From a virus: 37,803 nt of DNA. How positions within the stretch are numbered: position 1 is the stretch's first letter; each line of letters starts with the position of its first letter. The stretch covers positions 1-37,803 of IMG/VR virus record IMGVR_UViG_3300036846_000471; one strand, 5' to 3'. A program made the translations under genes and the position numbers. This document shows positions 8,542 to 16,463 of the stretch, in pieces. Under the pieces are notes generated by a model. That model was not told where the DNA came from, searched no databases, and worked only from the letters and a program-made list of their open reading frames with translations.

Positions 8542-8846
8542 TTTGGGAGGCTGCCCAGGCCCGACGCGGCGGCGATCTTGTCGAACAGCACCTCAAGCTC
8601 GCCGATCGTCAGCCCGGCACCGACGAGCCCGGCGTATCCGTCTGCGCCGAGCAGCATCGTCAGCGCCGACGCTAGGTCACCCTCGCGCAGCGCGGCCAGC
8701 GCGGCGGCTGGCCACCGTTTCATCGCCGGGACCGAGTAGGACGCGCCTTTGTAAGCGAACGTGAAAGGGACGCTGTCCGCCTCCGCTTCGGCGGCGGCGG
8801 CGGCGGCCTCCAGATCCCATTGCCCGTTCGCCTTGCCGCCGGTCAC
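8502..8846 (-). CDS. Tail assembly chaperone, short form (gpG-like)
   Basis: A 114-residue protein starting at GTG with a GTGA overlap to the tail tube gene. Contents: an Ala/Glu-rich N-terminus, then FTFAYKGASYSVPAMKRWPAAALAALREGD and GLTIGELEVLFDKIAAASGLG, a pattern usual in actinophage first tail chaperones. The shift site lies at residues 101-102. The zero-frame tail after it is only SGPPARRVSIPT. It works with the longer frameshifted form in building the tail around the tape measure protein. Confidence 0.85.
   Translation of the reverse strand: MTGGKANGQWDLEAAAAAAEAEADSVPFTFAYKGASYSVPAMKRWPAAALAALREGDLASALTMLLGADGYAGLVGAGLTIGELEVLFDKIAAASGLGSLPNSGPPARRVSIPT
8541..8547 (-). promoter_or_regulatory. 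Slippery heptamer for programmed -1 ribosomal frameshift
   Basis: The minus strand reads CCCAAAC with zero-frame phasing C CCA AAC (codons 101-102 of the upstream chaperone), the canonical X XXY YYZ arrangement. Slipping one base back continues into an open frame for 136 codons up to the tape measure start. The zero frame stops 12 codons later. This matches the conserved frameshift between the two tail assembly chaperone genes of tailed phages. Confidence 0.85.
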
Positions 8847-9454
8847 TTCCCGGCCTTGATCGTCGTCTCGGTCGTCGCGGTGAGCAGCCCGCCCGCCGTG
8901 GTCGGGCCGAGCATGACGTGAGCGAGTATGCCCGCGTCGTCGAGCCCGGTGAGCGTGACCTCAAGCGGCACGGCCTCGCCGCGCTTGATCGCCATGTCGC
9001 CCGCGTCGGTCAGCGACGCGCGGGTGAACCCGATTCGCATCGTCTGTTCGGCGTCGGCGGCGTCGATCCCCACGGCGTAGAGGTGCTGCGGGGTGTCGCT
9101 GCGCACCTCCAGGTCGAACGAGCCATCGGCGGCCGGGGTCGGCACGTCGGCGTCGAAGTACAGCGCGAGCGTGGCGTCGTTGAGCTGCCACATGGTGAAT
9201 TTGAGGGTGATCTGCCGCGCGGTGATCACGCTCCTGAGCGGGACGACACTCTGCCACGGGGTGATGTCGTTGTGGCTGGTGTTCTGGCCGACCGTGGGGC
9301 CGTCCGCGCTGAGGTAGCCCAGGATGAGCCAGGGCGTGGCCCACGGCGTTACGGTGTCGGCGGGCATCGGCGTTCCGGCCGGTGCCAGGTACAGTCCGGG
9401 TCCGTTCGCGGTGCCGACCTGCACTTCGGTCGGGTCGAGAGTCGGGGTCGTCAT
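8843..9454 (-). CDS. Major tail (tube) protein
   Basis: A 203-residue protein directly before the tail chaperones, the normal place for the tail tube subunit. It is beta-rich, with PGLYLAPAGTPMPADTVTPW near the start, and a central ITLKFTMWQLNDATLALYFDAD, a pattern seen in siphovirus tube proteins (ITL.....e.....l..yfg). The C-terminal part includes a TLTGLDDAG loop. A strong ribosome site (AAGGAG) lies 8 nt before the ATG. No Ig-like extension is present. Confidence 0.82.
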   Translation of the reverse strand: MTTPTLDPTEVQVGTANGPGLYLAPAGTPMPADTVTPWATPWLILGYLSADGPTVGQNTSHNDITPWQSVVPLRSVITARQITLKFTMWQLNDATLALYFDADVPTPAADGSFDLEVRSDTPQHLYAVGIDAADAEQTMRIGFTRASLTDAGDMAIKRGEAVPLEVTLTGLDDAGILAHVMLGPTTAGGLLTATTETTIKAGK

Positions 9455-9466
9455 GATCGGCGCTCC

Positions 9467-9886
9467 TTATCGGGTGGATGCCGCCTTCCGGCGGGGGGGA
9501 TGGGCCGCTGCTGCGGCCGGGGGAATGACGCCCGTCGAGCGGGCGGGATGCACGCGGATCTCATACCGCGCGACGTAGCGGGGCAGCCCGTCGTCGTCGG
9601 GCAGCCAGAACGGCCCCTCGGTCACGTCGACGGTCGCGACGGTGCCCTCGGCCCACGGCGCGTCGGGCAGCGCGACGACGATCTGCCGCACCTGCTCGGC
9701 GAGATCGCGCGCGGCCTGCTTGCGGCGGGCGCGGGCGTCGACCTGGACGTGATGCGCGTAGACCCAGCCGGGGTAAAGCTGCTCGGCGGCGTACGCGAAC
9801 GAGGTCACGCCCGCGAGCCCGCCGATCTGGGCCCAGACGTGCGCCTCGATGTCCGGCTGCGCGATCACGGGCGCGGGGCTGGTCAT
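9467..9886 (-). CDS. Tail terminator-like protein
   Basis: A 139-residue protein between the HK97 gp10-like gene and the tube gene, where tail terminators sit in HK97-type morphogenesis clusters. It begins MTSPAPVIAQPDIEAHVWAQIGG and contains a beta-alpha pattern with VYAHHVQVDARARRKQAARDLAEQVRQIVVALPD, reminiscent of terminator proteins that cap the tail tube. The tail (PPAAAAAHPPRRKAASTR) is low complexity. It overlaps the upstream gene by ATGA. The family call is from order and general pattern. Confidence 0.65.
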   Translation of the reverse strand: MTSPAPVIAQPDIEAHVWAQIGGLAGVTSFAYAAEQLYPGWVYAHHVQVDARARRKQAARDLAEQVRQIVVALPDAPWAEGTVATVDVTEGPFWLPDDDGLPRYVARYEIRVHPARSTGVIPPAAAAAHPPRRKAASTR

Positions 9887-10176
9887 CGGCTGCTCGCACG
9901 GGCGGCGGCGACGGCGCGGCCGAGGGGCGCGTCGGCGCGCATGTACCGGGTGCCGTACTCCACGTAACGGGCGTACGGCGCGTCGTTGGTCACGATCGAC
10001 GTGCCGGGCTCGTGGCCGGGCTCGACGCGGTACGACGCGGCCATGCGGCCGGTGTCGTGCGGGGTGAGCTGCTCGGCGGCGGCGGCGAGCTGCTCGGCGG
10101 CGTCGCGTATGTCCTGCTCGACGGCGAGCCGCTTGGCTTCGGGGTTGGTCACGCGGTAGGTCGCGCCGCTAGCCAT
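9883..10176 (-). CDS. HK97 gp10-like head-tail joining / tail completion protein
   Basis: A 97-residue protein with the family hallmarks: a helical N-half (AKRLAVEQDIRDAAEQLAAAAEQLTPHDTGRMAASYRVEP) in which TP.DTG.M..SY is the typical gp10 signature, followed by APYARYVEYGTRYM, matching the usual 'YA.yvE.GT..m'. It joins head and tail during assembly. The start ATG at 10176 lies 8 nt inside the preceding gene. The longer open frame upstream is out-of-frame noise over the neighbour. Confidence 0.85.
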   Translation of the reverse strand: MASGATYRVTNPEAKRLAVEQDIRDAAEQLAAAAEQLTPHDTGRMAASYRVEPGHEPGTSIVTNDAPYARYVEYGTRYMRADAPLGRAVAAARASSR

Positions 10177-10561
10177 CGGCGGTCGTCCCCTCGGGTGGCC
10201 ACCTGCTGAGGCCGGACGCGGCGGCGACGTAGCAGTCGATCCCGCCGCCGGTCGGGTCGACGACGAGCCGCACGTTAGCCAGCGCGAACGGGCGGCCGCG
10301 CACGACGGCGACGGTGCCCTCGGCGGGCGCGGCGTCGACGGGCAGGAACAGCGATCCGATCTCGACGGCGGCCGGGGCGAACGGTCCCGCGCCGCCCCGG
10401 TCGGCGGCGCGGGGGTCCGAGGTGCCGGGGCCGAGCTGGAGGCTGCCCATGCCCGACCAGCTCGGGGCCGCGCCGGGCTGCGCGACCCAGCCGTGCGCGT
10501 CGTCGGCGGCCGGGTCGGGCGGGTACAGCTCGACGGCATCGGCGGCTAGCAGCACGGTCAC
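10169..10561 (-). CDS. Head-tail connector (stopper-like) protein
   Basis: A 130-residue protein starting with GTG in a GTGA overlap with the upstream gene. It begins VTVLLAADAVELYPPDPAADDAHGWV and has a beta-rich body (FLPVDAAPAEGTVAVVRGRPFALANVRLVVDPTGGGIDCYVAAA). Position between an adaptor-like gene and the gp10-like gene fits a head completion or stopper protein. It lacks recognised invariant motifs, so the exact role is inferred from gene order. Confidence 0.65.
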   Translation of the reverse strand: MTVLLAADAVELYPPDPAADDAHGWVAQPGAAPSWSGMGSLQLGPGTSDPRAADRGGAGPFAPAAVEIGSLFLPVDAAPAEGTVAVVRGRPFALANVRLVVDPTGGGIDCYVAAASGLSRWPPEGTTADG

Positions 10562-11214
10562 GTCGTGATCACCTGCGTTAGCTGCGCGGTCTGCTGCGCG
10601 TCGTCGGTCACGATCAGCCGCACGAAATACGAGCCGTGCCCGCTGGGCGTGGTCCACGTCGCGACCGGCCCGGCGTCGGGCAACTGCTCGTAGGTGTCGA
10701 ACAGCCAGTCGAACCGTGTGAGCGCCGCCGCCGCGCTGCCGGGCTGCGATGCCGAGCCGTCGAACGTGACGGCGGTATCCGGTCCGGGGCTGAGCGGCGA
10801 CCAGGTGAACGCGACGACGGGCGGCTCGCCCTCCACGTCGACGCCCCACCACCCGCCGTAGGCCCATTCGGCGGGCAGGACCGGCGGCGGCGCGACGACG
10901 AGCGGCACCGACACGAGCTGACCCGTGACGAAAGAGCGGTGCCAGTCGGCGCGCGCGATCGCGAGCCCCGCGTCGCCGACCGGCGCGGCCGGGCTGTAGC
11001 TGACCGACTGCGCGCCCGTGCTGACCGCCGACACGACGGGCGTCGGCGGCAGCATCGCGGCGTAGCTTTCCCACATCAGCGCCGCGCACAGGTGCGGGTC
11101 GTCGTCCCATACCGCCTCCGCGATGGCCTGCGCCTGGTCGAGCGGCAGCCCGCCGCTCGTGGGCGGGTCGAGCGGCGGTGCCCACGCTTGCCACGGCGGC
11201 GGCGGCGTCGTCAC
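10558..11214 (-). CDS. Head-tail adaptor-like protein fused to a PKD-type Ig domain
   Basis: 218 residues, GTG start in a GTGA overlap with the capsid gene. The N-terminal half (LPLDQAQAIAEAVWDDDPHLCAALMWESYAAML) is a helical segment such as found in short connector/adaptor proteins. From about residue 130 it turns into a PKD-like beta domain: PPVVAFTWSPLSPGPDTAVTFDGSAS, then FDWLFDTYEQ and SYFVRLIVTDD, the usual PKD series (FD.S.S, W.FD, G.Y.V.L.V.D). A connector gene carrying an exposed Ig-fold tail is unusual; such domains in phages often decorate the virion and bind weakly to carbohydrates. Confidence 0.7.
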   Translation of the reverse strand: MTTPPPPWQAWAPPLDPPTSGGLPLDQAQAIAEAVWDDDPHLCAALMWESYAAMLPPTPVVSAVSTGAQSVSYSPAAPVGDAGLAIARADWHRSFVTGQLVSVPLVVAPPPVLPAEWAYGGWWGVDVEGEPPVVAFTWSPLSPGPDTAVTFDGSASQPGSAAAALTRFDWLFDTYEQLPDAGPVATWTTPSGHGSYFVRLIVTDDAQQTAQLTQVITT

Positions 11215-12161
11215 TTGGTCGACTTGGCCTCTCGTCCGCTCGCCTCGGTCGGCGTGACCTTGGCCTTGAGCGCGGCCTTGGCGAACGGGTTGGCCCCGGC
11301 CGGTACGCGCGTCGTGACGGGCTTGACGATCGCGCAGCCGAACCGCGCCCAGACCTTGAGCGGGGTCTGGTTGTCCTGGAAGCCCGAGATCAGCACCTTG
11401 CCGGTCGAGTCGGCGACGACGGCGCTCGGGTCCAGCGCGTAACGGATGTCCTGCCGCACGCCGATGATCAGGTTACGGAAATCGCCCGTGAAAAAGTCGG
11501 CGTTCGTGCCGCCGGTCTGGGTGAACGACGCGTAGCTGATCGGCACGCCGTACAGGCTCGGAATGACCGAATCGCCCGCCTGGGTGGTGCCGAGCAGCAG
11601 CTCGCCGGTATTGGCGCGGACACCGCGCAGCACGCCCCGCACGACCAGATCGGCGGCGTGCCCGGTGACGGGTAGGCCCTGGCCTTCTACGGCCTCCATC
11701 GCCTGGTTGACGGTCTCTAGCGCGTCGCTCGTCGCGGCGGCGATCGGCGCGGCCACGGCGTTGAGCCCGCCCGCCGGATACGTCGCGGGAGCGCCGACGC
11801 CCCACAGCACGGCGGCGTCGAGCGCGAGCGCGATAGCTTCGGCGATGCGGGGCCGCACCCAGGCCCACAGGTTGATCGTCGCATCTTCGAGGTAGCTGTC
11901 GGGAATCGCGGTGATCGCGGCGACTTCCTCGGCGTGCAGGTTCGCGGTCTGGAGCGCTAGGTCGGTCCACGGCTTACGCCCGCCGACCGTGACGAACCCG
12001 GCCGTAGGCAGGGTCTTGGGGATGGGCAGCTCGGTGATCGTGGTGCCCATCGGCATGAGGTTCGCGATCTGGAGGACGGCCGACGCCCGGACGGCCTCCT
12101 CAATGATCTGGGTGGAGAACTCAGGCGGGATTACCCCGCTGAAATCGAGCGGAGGAGCCAT
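11211..12161 (-). CDS. Major capsid protein (HK97 fold)
   Basis: A 316-residue protein in the place of the HK97-type coat: FSTQIIEEAVRASAVLQIANLMPMGTTITELPI (N-arm and strand), a spine-helix region around ALETVNQAMEAVEGQGLPVTG, then LLGTTQAGDSVIPSLYGVPISY, FFTGDFRNLIIGVRQDIRYALD, and a late VWARFGCAIVKP strand. These are the usual landmarks of phage major capsid proteins of this class (short, no long delta domain in frame). The start has AAAGG 8-9 nt upstream of ATG. An independent 211-nt leader separates it from the scaffold gene, hinting at separate control of this most abundant protein. Confidence 0.9.
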   Translation of the reverse strand: MAPPLDFSGVIPPEFSTQIIEEAVRASAVLQIANLMPMGTTITELPIPKTLPTAGFVTVGGRKPWTDLALQTANLHAEEVAAITAIPDSYLEDATINLWAWVRPRIAEAIALALDAAVLWGVGAPATYPAGGLNAVAAPIAAATSDALETVNQAMEAVEGQGLPVTGHAADLVVRGVLRGVRANTGELLLGTTQAGDSVIPSLYGVPISYASFTQTGGTNADFFTGDFRNLIIGVRQDIRYALDPSAVVADSTGKVLISGFQDNQTPLKVWARFGCAIVKPVTTRVPAGANPFAKAALKAKVTPTEASGREAKSTK

Positions 12162-12372
12162 GGCGGCGCGCGCCTTTCAGCGTGACGGAACTGGTCACGC
12201 CGCTTTGCGCGTCACCCGCCGGGCGCTGGCATCGCGCCGCGCGTCCGGCCGGGCCTCAGCGTCGCACCTTGTGAAACGCCCGGATTCGGCTACCGGCTGC
12301 CGGGGGCGTCGCGCCGCCCGGCATCGGGGCCAGTATGCGCCCGGGCGGCGGCCGGTGTCGAGCGCCAGGCGG
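12162..12372 (-). other. Leader between scaffold and capsid genes with two hairpins
   Basis: This is the longest gap among the late genes and holds no convincing gene. On the minus transcript there is first a hairpin at 12299-12322 (GCCGGG/CCCGGC outer stem with a GGCG/CGCC inner stem), then one just before the capsid start at 12180-12200 (GCGTGAC/GTCACGC). They may set relative levels of scaffold and capsid or hold a promoter; no clear -10/-35 pair is visible. Confidence 0.5.
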
Positions 12373-12900
12373 TCAGCGGCGGGGCCGCTGAATCTCGCGC
12401 AGCCAGTCGCGGGTGCCGTTCGGCGCTTGCTCGCGCGCGCCCGGCGGTACGTGGCCGGGCTGCGGCGGCACGGCGGCGAGCTGCTCGACGAGCCGGCCAA
12501 TCGCGGTCTTGTCCGGCTTGCCGTCCTTCAGCAGCTTGTCCAGCGCGAGCACGGCGAGCGCGGCGTCGGGATCCTTGATCCGCCCGGCGGCCTGCGCGCG
12601 GAACTCGGCGGCGGCCAGCTCGCGCGCGTGCTCGGCGGCGGCCTCGGCTTTGCCCTCGGCGCGCGCGTCGGCGATGGCCTTCTCGGCGTCGGTCATGCCT
12701 TGCTGTTGCAGCTTGACGAGCGCCGCCTCGGCCTCTTTGCGTAGCCGCCGCTCGTCGGCGAGCGTGGCCTCTAGCCTGCTGGTGTCCGGCTCGGGCGGCG
12801 CTGGTGCCGGGGGCGCTGGTGCCGGGGGCGCTGGTGCGGGCGGCGCTGGTGCGGGCGGCGCTGGCGGGGCGGGCGCTGGCGGGGCGGGGGGTGTGGTCAT
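12373..12900 (-). CDS. Capsid scaffolding protein
   Basis: A 175-residue protein between portal and capsid genes. Residues 4-37 are a Pro/Ala tract (repeated PAPPAPAPP) encoded by short GC repeats. Residues about 40-110 are a charged, helix/coiled-coil stretch (LEATLADERRLRKEAEAALVKLQQQGMTDAEKAIADARAEGKAEAAAEHARELAAAEFRAQ), the hallmark of phage scaffolds. The C-terminal part is basic (WLREIQRPRR), as expected for coat binding. No protease gene is seen, so the scaffold is probably released whole or cut by the host. Confidence 0.8.
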   Translation of the reverse strand: MTTPPAPPAPAPPAPPAPAPPAPAPPAPAPPAPAPPEPDTSRLEATLADERRLRKEAEAALVKLQQQGMTDAEKAIADARAEGKAEAAAEHARELAAAEFRAQAAGRIKDPDAALAVLALDKLLKDGKPDKTAIGRLVEQLAAVPPQPGHVPPGAREQAPNGTRDWLREIQRPRR

Positions 12901-12915
12901 GTCTCTCTCTCGGGG

Positions 12916-14361
12916 TTAGGCGTCGGCGGGCACGCCGTCGTCGGCGGGCTCGGGTTCGGGGGCGGGTTCCGCGGGAGCCGGGCCGCCCGGCGCGGGCGGC
13001 GGGGCCGGGGTCAGCGCGGCAGGCTCGGCGGCGAGCATGGCGGGCCACTGCTCGATCTGCTGCGGCGTCGCGCCCCAGCGTTCCCACAGGACCACGGTCG
13101 GGACCTTGAGCGTAGCCATCTTCACGAGCGCGTCGACGAGCTGCCCCTCGGAGCGGGTCTCCATGTCGGCCCACCGGACCTCGGCGGCGGTGTCGGTCGC
13201 GGCCGGGTTCCCGATCGCCGACAGTGCGAGCCGGGCGACTTCCTCCCAGCCTTCGCCGAGGTGCGTCGAGCGGCGGCGGCACTTGCACACGAGGCCGGCC
13301 TCGGCGGCGCGGATCGCGTCGGCGGCCAGGTTGACCATCTTGCCGGGGAAGTAGTGCATCGGGGTCTGGGTGATCGCGGCGAGCGAGTGCATGTCCTGCT
13401 CGACGCTGGCCAGGTAACCCGTGAGCTGCGATTCGGGGATCGAGCCGAATCTCGTCGCCGGGTCCTCGCTCGCGAGCAATCTGTTCGCCCCGATATCGAA
13501 CGGCCGGACGACCTGCACGGCGTCGGTTCCGTCCGGCTGGCGGATGATGTTTCGGCCGATCTTGACCCCGGCGGCGGTGATCGTGCGGAACGCGCCGTAG
13601 TCCGTGGCGACGAGCCTGTTAAAGATCGTCGTGTTGATCCGGTCCTGAATGCTCATAGCCGGGGCCAGCTCGGACCGGGGCGGCTTGAGGGTGCGCGGCT
13701 GCGGCACCAGCTCGACGAGGCCCACGGCCCCCAGCGGGTTCGGCTCGATCTGCGGCGCGTCGCGGTCCGAGCCCGGCCACCATGTCACGATCTGGTCGGG
13801 CAGAATCAAGATCTCGACGGCGGCCCCGGACTGCTGCGCGAGGACCGACTGACCCGTGATCAGCCACTCATAGTCGGTGCCGTAGCACTTATATCCGGCG
13901 ACGCGCTTACGGCGGTTGCCGGGCTCGTAAAGGACGGTCGCCTGTAGCGGCGACTCCACGCTGATGCACACCCCGGTCGGGTTGTCGTCGTCGGGCTGAA
14001 CGAGCACGAACGAGCTGCCCATCGTGAGGGCGTCGGTCTGCGCTAGCTCACTGTCAGCGTCGAGCCCGTTTGCCTGCCAGATCTCCCACACGGCGTCGGC
14101 GGCGTCCTCGTCGTCGAACCGGAACCCGACGACCTGGAGGCGCTCGGCTACGGCGTTCACGATCAGCTCGCACCAGTTCGACGACGATTCGGCAAGGAAC
14201 GTCTTGAAGACGCGGCGCTGCTCGGTGTCGAGCAGCGCCACGATCGGAAACTCGCCGTCGTAATACTGCTGATACTCGATCGAGCGGGCCGATTGGATGA
14301 TCAGCTTGGCGGCGGCCGCCTCACGTAGCCGGTTGAGATCGGCGATGTCTGGTAGTGCCAC
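12916..14361 (-). CDS. Portal protein (SPP1 Gp6-like family)
   Basis: A 481-residue portal, the dodecameric channel for DNA packaging. It begins with GTG (MALPDIADLNRLREAAAAKLIIQSARSIEYQQYYDGEFPI), followed by WCELIVNAVAERLQVVGFRF, ISVESPLQATVLYEP and the late helix/tunnel region SRLTGY-type segment QLTGYLASVEQDMHSLAAITQTPMHYFPGKMVNLAADAIRAAEAGL, all typical of the phage_prot_Gp6 portal group. The last about 45 residues are a Pro/Ala/Glu tail. The ribosome site GAAAGGGGCACCC ends directly before GTG and looks like a diverged form of the start-associated motif of this phage. Confidence 0.9.
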   Translation of the reverse strand: MALPDIADLNRLREAAAAKLIIQSARSIEYQQYYDGEFPIVALLDTEQRRVFKTFLAESSSNWCELIVNAVAERLQVVGFRFDDEDAADAVWEIWQANGLDADSELAQTDALTMGSSFVLVQPDDDNPTGVCISVESPLQATVLYEPGNRRKRVAGYKCYGTDYEWLITGQSVLAQQSGAAVEILILPDQIVTWWPGSDRDAPQIEPNPLGAVGLVELVPQPRTLKPPRSELAPAMSIQDRINTTIFNRLVATDYGAFRTITAAGVKIGRNIIRQPDGTDAVQVVRPFDIGANRLLASEDPATRFGSIPESQLTGYLASVEQDMHSLAAITQTPMHYFPGKMVNLAADAIRAAEAGLVCKCRRRSTHLGEGWEEVARLALSAIGNPAATDTAAEVRWADMETRSEGQLVDALVKMATLKVPTVVLWERWGATPQQIEQWPAMLAAEPAALTPAPPPAPGGPAPAEPAPEPEPADDGVPADA

Positions 14362-14372
14362 GGGTGCCCCTT

Positions 14373-16004
14373 TCAGAACCCGGCAGCGACGTAATCGTGC
14401 TGCTGCTCGGCGGCGTGCCGGATAGCCCGGTCAAGCGCCATGATCGCGGCGACGATGCTGTCGATCTTGTCTCCGCTGCGCTCCTTGTCAGGCTTGATGT
14501 TCCCGGCCGGGTCGGTCCGGGTCACGAGGTTGTCGGCCTGCCAGCGCACGACGGGGTTATGCCGGTGCCGGTACCGCCGTCCGGCGACGAGCCGCAGGAA
14601 CTCTTTCGTCGGGCCGGACATCGAGCTGAACCCCTGGCCCATCTGTATCAGCGGCCAGCCCTCGTCGAGCAGGTCCGTGCTCAACTGGGTGGCGCCCCAT
14701 CGGTCGAACGCGACCTCGCGTATGTCGTACCGCTCGCGGTCGGCGTTCATCGCGGCGACGATCGCGCCGTAGTCGATCACGTCGCCCTCGGTCAGCGTCA
14801 GCTCGCCGGACGCGGCCCACACCGACGCCTTGCCGCCGGTCCGGCGGTCCAGCTCGCGCAGCCGCTCGGCAGGCGTGAACACCCGCCAGATCACGGCGTG
14901 CTCGCCGCCGCCGAGCGGGAAGTCGAGCGCGTAGGACGCGAGGTCGATTGTGCTCGCGAGGTCGAGCCCGGCGTAACACTCGCGGCCGAGCAGCTCGTCG
15001 TCGCCGGGTCCCGCGGGAGCGGCGTTCCACGTCGGCAGGTCGATCGCGCGGCCAGCCCGCGAGCCCTGCTGATTGCACCGGAACTGCCGGAAAGCCCGCT
15101 CGGCGGCGGGGTTGCTGATCGTCTTGGCGTACTCGCCGCGCAGCGTCGCGAGCGACAGGTAATCGCCCAGCGCCGGATTCGCGAGATACCAATTCCGCTC
15201 GTCGGTCCAGTCGGCGTCAGGCGGTACGGCATGCAACACGACGAGCCGCCCGTGATCTAGCTCGGGGTCCGCCTGCACCTTCTCAGACCACGCCCGTTCG
15301 GACGCGGCGAACCCGCTGGGGTCGTTGTCGGCGGTCGTCGTGAGGATCATGAGCGGCTGCGCGCGGGTGCCGAACCCGGTCCGCAGCGCGTCGTACAGCT
15401 CACGCGACGGCTGCGCGAGCAGCTCGTCGATATAGGCGGCGTGCGGATTCTCCCCCAGGTTGCCCATCGCGTCGCCTGCGGTCACGGCCCAGAACGACGC
15501 GCTGTGCTCGTCGACGATCCGGCGCGCGGCGCGCGCGACCATGAGCCGCGCGGCGAGCACGGGCGACAGGGCGACCATCCGCGCGGCGACGTTGAACGCG
15601 AGCGACGCCTGGTCCTTGTCGAGCGCCAGGCCGTACAGCTCGGCACCCTCCTCGTCGTCGCCGACGAGCAGGTACAGCATGAGCCCGGCGACGATCTCGG
15701 TTTTGCCGTTCTTGCGGCCCGTGCTGAGGTACAGCTCGCGGTACCGCCGGACGTACCGCAGCCGGGTCGGGTCCCACTCGACGGTGCCGAGCAGCGGCAC
15801 AACGATCTCGTCGCGTTCCCAGTCGGCGAGCACGAACGGACGGCGCGCCCAGTCGCCTTTGGTGTGCACGAGCAGCTCGCGGAAGAACGCGACGGCGTGC
15901 GCGGCCCGAGGGGCGCACAGGTGCTCACCCCGGCGGCGGCATTCCTCGCCGTCGAACACCCTGCCGCACGGCGGGAATCTGCGCCGGTCGGGTGTTCGGG
16001 TCAT
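14373..16004 (-). CDS. Terminase large subunit
   Basis: A 543-residue packaging motor. The ATPase half has a Walker A variant GRKNGKT (residues 96-102 from this start), a Walker B/catalytic pair in AAYIDEL (D193, E194), and LMILTTTA as the coupling motif. The nuclease half begins at CYAGLDLASTIDLASYALDF (first acidic residue of the RNase H-like site), with VAFDRWGA and later SGDKIDSIVAAIMALD. A start at 16013 (MGAMTRTP) is possible; 16004 is preferred for its GGGGG four bases upstream. The gene stands about 4 kb from the small subunit, which is unusual. Confidence 0.93.
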   Translation of the reverse strand: MTRTPDRRRFPPCGRVFDGEECRRRGEHLCAPRAAHAVAFFRELLVHTKGDWARRPFVLADWERDEIVVPLLGTVEWDPTRLRYVRRYRELYLSTGRKNGKTEIVAGLMLYLLVGDDEEGAELYGLALDKDQASLAFNVAARMVALSPVLAARLMVARAARRIVDEHSASFWAVTAGDAMGNLGENPHAAYIDELLAQPSRELYDALRTGFGTRAQPLMILTTTADNDPSGFAASERAWSEKVQADPELDHGRLVVLHAVPPDADWTDERNWYLANPALGDYLSLATLRGEYAKTISNPAAERAFRQFRCNQQGSRAGRAIDLPTWNAAPAGPGDDELLGRECYAGLDLASTIDLASYALDFPLGGGEHAVIWRVFTPAERLRELDRRTGGKASVWAASGELTLTEGDVIDYGAIVAAMNADRERYDIREVAFDRWGATQLSTDLLDEGWPLIQMGQGFSSMSGPTKEFLRLVAGRRYRHRHNPVVRWQADNLVTRTDPAGNIKPDKERSGDKIDSIVAAIMALDRAIRHAAEQQHDYVAAGF

Positions 16005-16039
16005 GGCCCCCATAATGCGCCGTCGCGGATCTCCCGTCA

Positions 16040-16062
16040 CGCGGCGCTGTAGCGGGAGCTGA
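16040..16062 (-). repeat. Dispersed intergenic repeat, copy B (before large terminase)
   Basis: A 23-nt stretch on the minus strand is identical to part of copy A at 37705-37739 on the plus strand, and similar to copy C at 17580-17614. The shared core contains CCCGCTACAGCGCCGCG. Here the repeat lies in the 135-nt leader between a terminator (16140) and the large terminase start, and its flank CTCCCG/CGGGAG can form a short hairpin. Function unknown. Confidence 0.7.
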
Positions 16063-16139
16063 GCGGGTGCCGGGGATGAGTGCTTGTGAGCGGACACGGC
16101 CGGTACGCGACGCCGCTGCGGCGATCTCAGAGACGCGAA

Positions 16140-16164
16140 AGCCCCCGCCGGTCTGGCGGGGGCT
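16140..16164 (-). terminator. Hairpin terminator ending the insert region
   Basis: A perfect 10-bp stem AGCCCCCGCC/GGCGGGGGCT with loop GGTCT stands 14 nt after the stop of the membrane-anchored small protein gene. There is no U-tract, as usual for high-GC hosts. The same hairpin with the same loop recurs at 17681-17707. Confidence 0.75.
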
Positions 16165-16178
16165 CGTGCGCGGCCGGA

Positions 16179-16463
16179 TTACGCGGTCTGCGCGGCGGCG
16201 GCGCTGTGGCTGACCTCGCCGCCGCCCTTGATCACGGTGACCGGCGGCTTGCCGAAGATGATCGCGACGACGACGAGCACGAACAGCGCGGCACCGATGA
16301 CGGCGAACGTGTTGCGGACGGGATGCCGGCGCTTGCGCTCGGCGGCGCGGCTGGGCGCGGTCGGCGCGTACCGGGGCCACGTCTCGGCGTAGTGCTGCGG
16401 ACCCCACGGGGCCTCGCACGGGCGGGTCGGGGCGTCGGGGGTGACAGCGGGCTTGGTGCTCAT
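16179..16463 (-). CDS. Small membrane-anchored protein of unknown function
   Basis: A 94-residue protein: cytoplasmic, Pro/Arg-rich N-part (MSTKPAVTPDAPTRPCEAPWG, then AERKRRHPVRN) followed by a clear transmembrane helix (TFAVIGAALFVLVVVAIIFG, about residues 52-71) and a short outside tail, giving an N-in topology by the positive-inside rule. The start is fixed by the start-associated motif directly upstream and by an ATGA overlap with the preceding gene. It is the last gene of its cassette, before a terminator. Role unknown; a membrane protein near the packaging genes could be a lysis or superinfection-exclusion factor. Confidence 0.75.
   Translation of the reverse strand: MSTKPAVTPDAPTRPCEAPWGPQHYAETWPRYAPTAPSRAAERKRRHPVRNTFAVIGAALFVLVVVAIIFGKPPVTVIKGGGEVSHSAAAAQTA

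Noticed and set aside
12195-12500. 101-residue minus-strand ORF over the scaffold end and capsid leader
   Set aside because: Its composition is shadow-like and it overlaps the scaffold gene in another frame, with no ribosome site.
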